Source: Dehalococcoidia bacterium (lineage in GTDB: Bacteria; Chloroflexota; Dehalococcoidia; GIF9; AB-539-J10). Taken from it: a stretch of 7,870 nucleotides of DNA. Both the position numbers and the translations under genes were made by a program. How positions within the stretch are numbered: position 1 is the stretch's first letter; each line of letters starts with the position of its first letter. The notes beneath the pieces were generated by a model. That model did no database searches. It had not been told where the DNA came from and saw nothing but the letters and a program-made list of their open reading frames with translations. Positions 6,121 to 7,870 of this stretch are shown piece by piece. The stretch is taken from assembly GCA_018399375.1 (NCBI GenBank), contig JAGYOV010000035.1, forward strand, positions 1 through 7,870. Direction: 5' to 3'.

Positions 6121-6148
6121 AGTAAAATAGATTATAGTAAACTTTACT
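6121..6148. promoter_or_regulatory. AGTAAA repeat cluster, operator candidate in the nrdD leader
   Basis: AGTAAA occurs at 6121-6126 and 6136-6141 on the plus strand, 15 bases apart, and inverted at 6143-6148. The last two form the perfect palindrome AGTAAA-C-TTTACT (6136-6148). It lies just downstream of the predicted transcription start, where a bound repressor would block elongation. It does not resemble the NrdR box consensus. Confidence 0.35.
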
Positions 6149-6173
6149 TAACTTTATTTTTCAGCAGTATAGC

Positions 6174-6198
6174 AAACTGTATTCTTCGGGATTAGTTT
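6174..6198 (+). promoter_or_regulatory. UUCG-capped hairpin in the nrdD leader
   Basis: AAACTG (6174-6179) pairs with TAGTTT (6193-6198), and after a one-base bulge at 6180 ATTC (6181-6184) pairs with GGAT (6189-6192) around the loop TTCG (6185-6188). Two of the pairs are G-U. The closing C-G around UUCG is the exceptionally stable tetraloop arrangement. Ts at 6196-6200 end the stem. It could be an attenuator or an mRNA-stabilising or translation-control element; it ends about 24 bases before the ribosome binding site. Confidence 0.4.
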
Positions 6199-6237
6199 TT
6201 AGATTTTGCAGTGAAATATGTGAAGGGGGATTTTACG

Positions 6238-7870
6238 ATGATAGACTATAACCATAAGGTTCAATATATTCGAAAGAGAGAGGGCGACGTCGTTTCCTTT
6301 GATGCTGCCAAGATAACGGAAGCCGTTTTTAAAGCGACCAAAGCTGTAGGAGGCGGAGATAGAGCTGGTGCGGGCGAGATATCCCAAAGGGTAGTTTCCA
6401 TTTTGGAGATAACGTGCCGTAATGGCAGGATTCCTACTGTTGAAGAAGTGCAGGACCTGGTTGAAGAGACTCTGATAGAGAGAGGATATTCTTCGATCGC
6501 CAGGGCTTACATCATATACCGGGATCAGCACGCTAAATTGAGAGAGGCAAGAAAACTGCTGTCTGGAGCGAGGATGATGGTCGATGATTATGTGGATAGG
6601 GGAGATTGGGCAGTGAGGGAAAACAGCAATATGGATTACTCTCTTCAGGGGCTAAATAATTACATCTCTTCTGGAATATCATCTCATTACTGGCTGGGCA
6701 GCATATATCCTCCTGAGATAAGAGAAGCCCATCTTAAGGGGGATTTTCATATACATGACCTGGGAATTCTGGGCGCCTATTGTTGTGGATGGGATTTGAA
6801 GGATTTGCTGGTTTATGGGTTTAAGGGCGTTGCTGGAAAGGTAGAAAGCACTCCTGCAAAACATATGCGCAGTGCGCTGGGGCAGATAGTCAATTTCTTT
6901 TATACTCTTCAGGGAGAAGCAGCTGGTGCCCAGGCTCTCTCCAATTTTGATACCCTCCTGGCGCCGTTTATAAGGTATGATGGCCTCGATTATGATGAGG
7001 TTAAGCAGGCGATGCAGGAGTTCGTCTTTGGCCTCAACATTCCCACGAGAGTTGGTTTTCAAACGCCTTTTACTAATCTCTCCTTTGATCTTCTGCCTCC
7101 GCCCACGCTGAGGGATGAGGCAGTTATAATCGGTGGGAAGTGCATGGATGCTACATATTCGGAGTTTCAGGAGGAGATGGATGTGCTTAACCGCGCCTTT
7201 TGCGAGATCATGATGGATGGCGATGCTAAAGGACGCATTTTCACCTTCCCCATTCCCACATATAGCATCGGCAAGGATTTTGACTGGCAAAGCGTGAGGC
7301 AAGATGCGCTCTGGAAGATGACGGCTAAGTACGGCATTCCCTATTTTGCCAACTTCGTTAACTCTGGCATGGATCCTGGCGATACGAGGAGCATGTGTTG
7401 CAGGTTGAGACTGGATATCGGTGAGGTCAGGAGGCGTGGTGGTGGGCTCTTTGGCTCCAACCCTCTTACCGGTAGCATAGGCGTTGTGACCATCAATATG
7501 CCCCGGATTGGCTATCTTGCCAGTAACGAAGAAGATTTCTTTACCCGGCTGGATTCTTTCATGATTCTTGCCAAAGAGAGCCTGGAAATTAAGAGGAAGA
7601 CGCTGGAACGGTTTACGGAAGAGGGGCTCTATCCTTATGCAAAATTTTACCTTTCCATGGTAAAGGAAAGAATTGGTTCCTATTGGGCAAACCATTTTTC
7701 TACCATCGGTCTCATTGGCATGAATGAAGCTTGCCTTAACTTCCTGGGCAAAGACATCACCTCTGGAGAGGGGGAAACCCTGGCAATGAAGGTCCTTTCC
7801 TTTATGAGAGAAAAGCTGGCCATATTCCAAGAGGAGACGAAGGGGCTTTATAATCTGGAGGCTACCCCGG
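6238..7870 (+). CDS. nrdD: Anaerobic (class III) ribonucleoside-triphosphate reductase NrdD, 3'-truncated
   Basis: NrdD reduces ribonucleotides to deoxyribonucleotides under anoxic conditions with an oxygen-sensitive glycyl radical installed by NrdG. The frame stays open from ATG 6238 to the window edge (544 codons); the C-terminal glycyl-radical motif and most of the zinc site lie outside. Residues about 7-100 form an ATP-cone allosteric domain (VQYIRKREGDVVSFDAAKI, TVEEVQDLVEETLIERGY, ARAYIIYRDQH). The catalytic part follows: GDFHIHDLG (168-176), GQIVNFFYTLQGE (215-227), FGLNIPTRVGFQTPFTN (264-280), and DTRSMCCRLRLD (382-393) with the cysteine pair C387-C388, which includes the probable thiyl-radical position. 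GLFGSNPLTGSIGVVTINMPR (403-423) completes the set. This sequence style recalls the NrdD of Thermotoga, archaea and Dehalococcoides more than that of Escherichia coli. The start is supported by AAGGGGG at 6223-6229, eight bases upstream. It has its own promoter and structured leader. nrdG probably lies to the right. Confidence 0.95.
   Translation, partial: MIDYNHKVQYIRKREGDVVSFDAAKITEAVFKATKAVGGGDRAGAGEISQRVVSILEITCRNGRIPTVEEVQDLVEETLIERGYSSIARAYIIYRDQHAKLREARKLLSGARMMVDDYVDRGDWAVRENSNMDYSLQGLNNYISSGISSHYWLGSIYPPEIREAHLKGDFHIHDLGILGAYCCGWDLKDLLVYGFKGVAGKVESTPAKHMRSALGQIVNFFYTLQGEAAGAQALSNFDTLLAPFIRYDGLDYDEVKQAMQEFVFGLNIPTRVGFQTPFTNLSFDLLPPPTLRDEAVIIGGKCMDATYSEFQEEMDVLNRAFCEIMMDGDAKGRIFTFPIPTYSIGKDFDWQSVRQDALWKMTAKYGIPYFANFVNSGMDPGDTRSMCCRLRLDIGEVRRRGGGLFGSNPLTGSIGVVTINMPRIGYLASNEEDFFTRLDSFMILAKESLEIKRKTLERFTEEGLYPYAKFYLSMVKERIGSYWANHFSTIGLIGMNEACLNFLGKDITSGEGETLAMKVLSFMREKLAIFQEETKGLYNLEATP

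Noticed and set aside
6124..6237. Cobalamin riboswitch or NrdR box in the nrdD leader
   Set aside because: No B12-box-like sequence and no pair of sites matching the NrdR consensus could be seen.
6679..7830. A 383-codon open frame on the minus strand
   Set aside because: It lies wholly opposite nrdD, whose plus-strand frame has clear family motifs throughout. The minus-strand translation looks like no protein family.
1..7870. Mobile elements, CRISPR arrays, tRNA or rRNA genes
   Set aside because: No transposase or integrase, no regularly spaced repeats and no tRNA-like or rRNA-like segment was recognised on either strand.

Overview
The window reads as part of a bacterial chromosome from an anaerobe. 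Signs of a bacterium are several good Shine-Dalgarno sequences (before the start at 1500, before the regulator, glycosyltransferase and nrdD) and a near-consensus sigma70-type promoter (TTGACA, 18-bp spacer, TACAAT) at 6088-6117. Signs of an anaerobe are an oxygen-sensitive class III ribonucleotide reductase (NrdD), an ADP-forming acetyl-CoA synthetase and formate-tetrahydrofolate ligase. ADP-forming acetyl-CoA synthetase and a regulator of a type I associate with archaea, together with bacterial promoters and folate C1 enzymes, would fit an uncultured Chloroflexota (Dehalococcoidia-like) organism. That placement is inference, not shown by the sequence.

Layout. 1-537 (+): 3' part of an acyl/acetyl-CoA synthetase (ADP-forming) ATP-grasp (beta) region. 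538-628: leader with a chain of very short overlapping reading frames that ends across the folD start. 629-3209 (+): folD and fhs, overlapping. 3212-4009 (+): a winged-helix regulator starting two bases after fhs. 4010-4060: short convergent gap with stem-loops. 4061-4696 (-): DedA/VTT-type membrane protein. 4697-4847: divergent intergenic region with a TATAAT for the minus-strand gene and an inverted repeat at its -35 position. 4848-5978 (+): GT4 glycosyltransferase. 5979-6237: non-coding region with a promoter, an operator-like repeat cluster and a UUCG-capped leader hairpin. 6238 to the window end (+): nrdD, cut at the right edge after 544 codons.

How they fit together. FolD and Fhs link formate to 10-formyl-, methenyl- and methylene-tetrahydrofolate, which is the folate part of the methyl branch of the Wood-Ljungdahl pathway and also feeds biosynthesis. 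The ADP-forming synthetase next to them makes ATP from acetyl-CoA while releasing acetate, so the left half looks like a C1/acetate energy module. The regulator is almost certainly co-transcribed with fhs and is the best candidate for a poorly described control element. The DedA and glycosyltransferase genes are envelope functions. nrdD has its own promoter and structured leader. I found no insertion sequence, CRISPR array, tRNA or rRNA, and no clearly novel multi-gene system. The most interesting items are the regulator coupled to the C1 operon, the divergent Fhs, and the folD and nrdD leaders.
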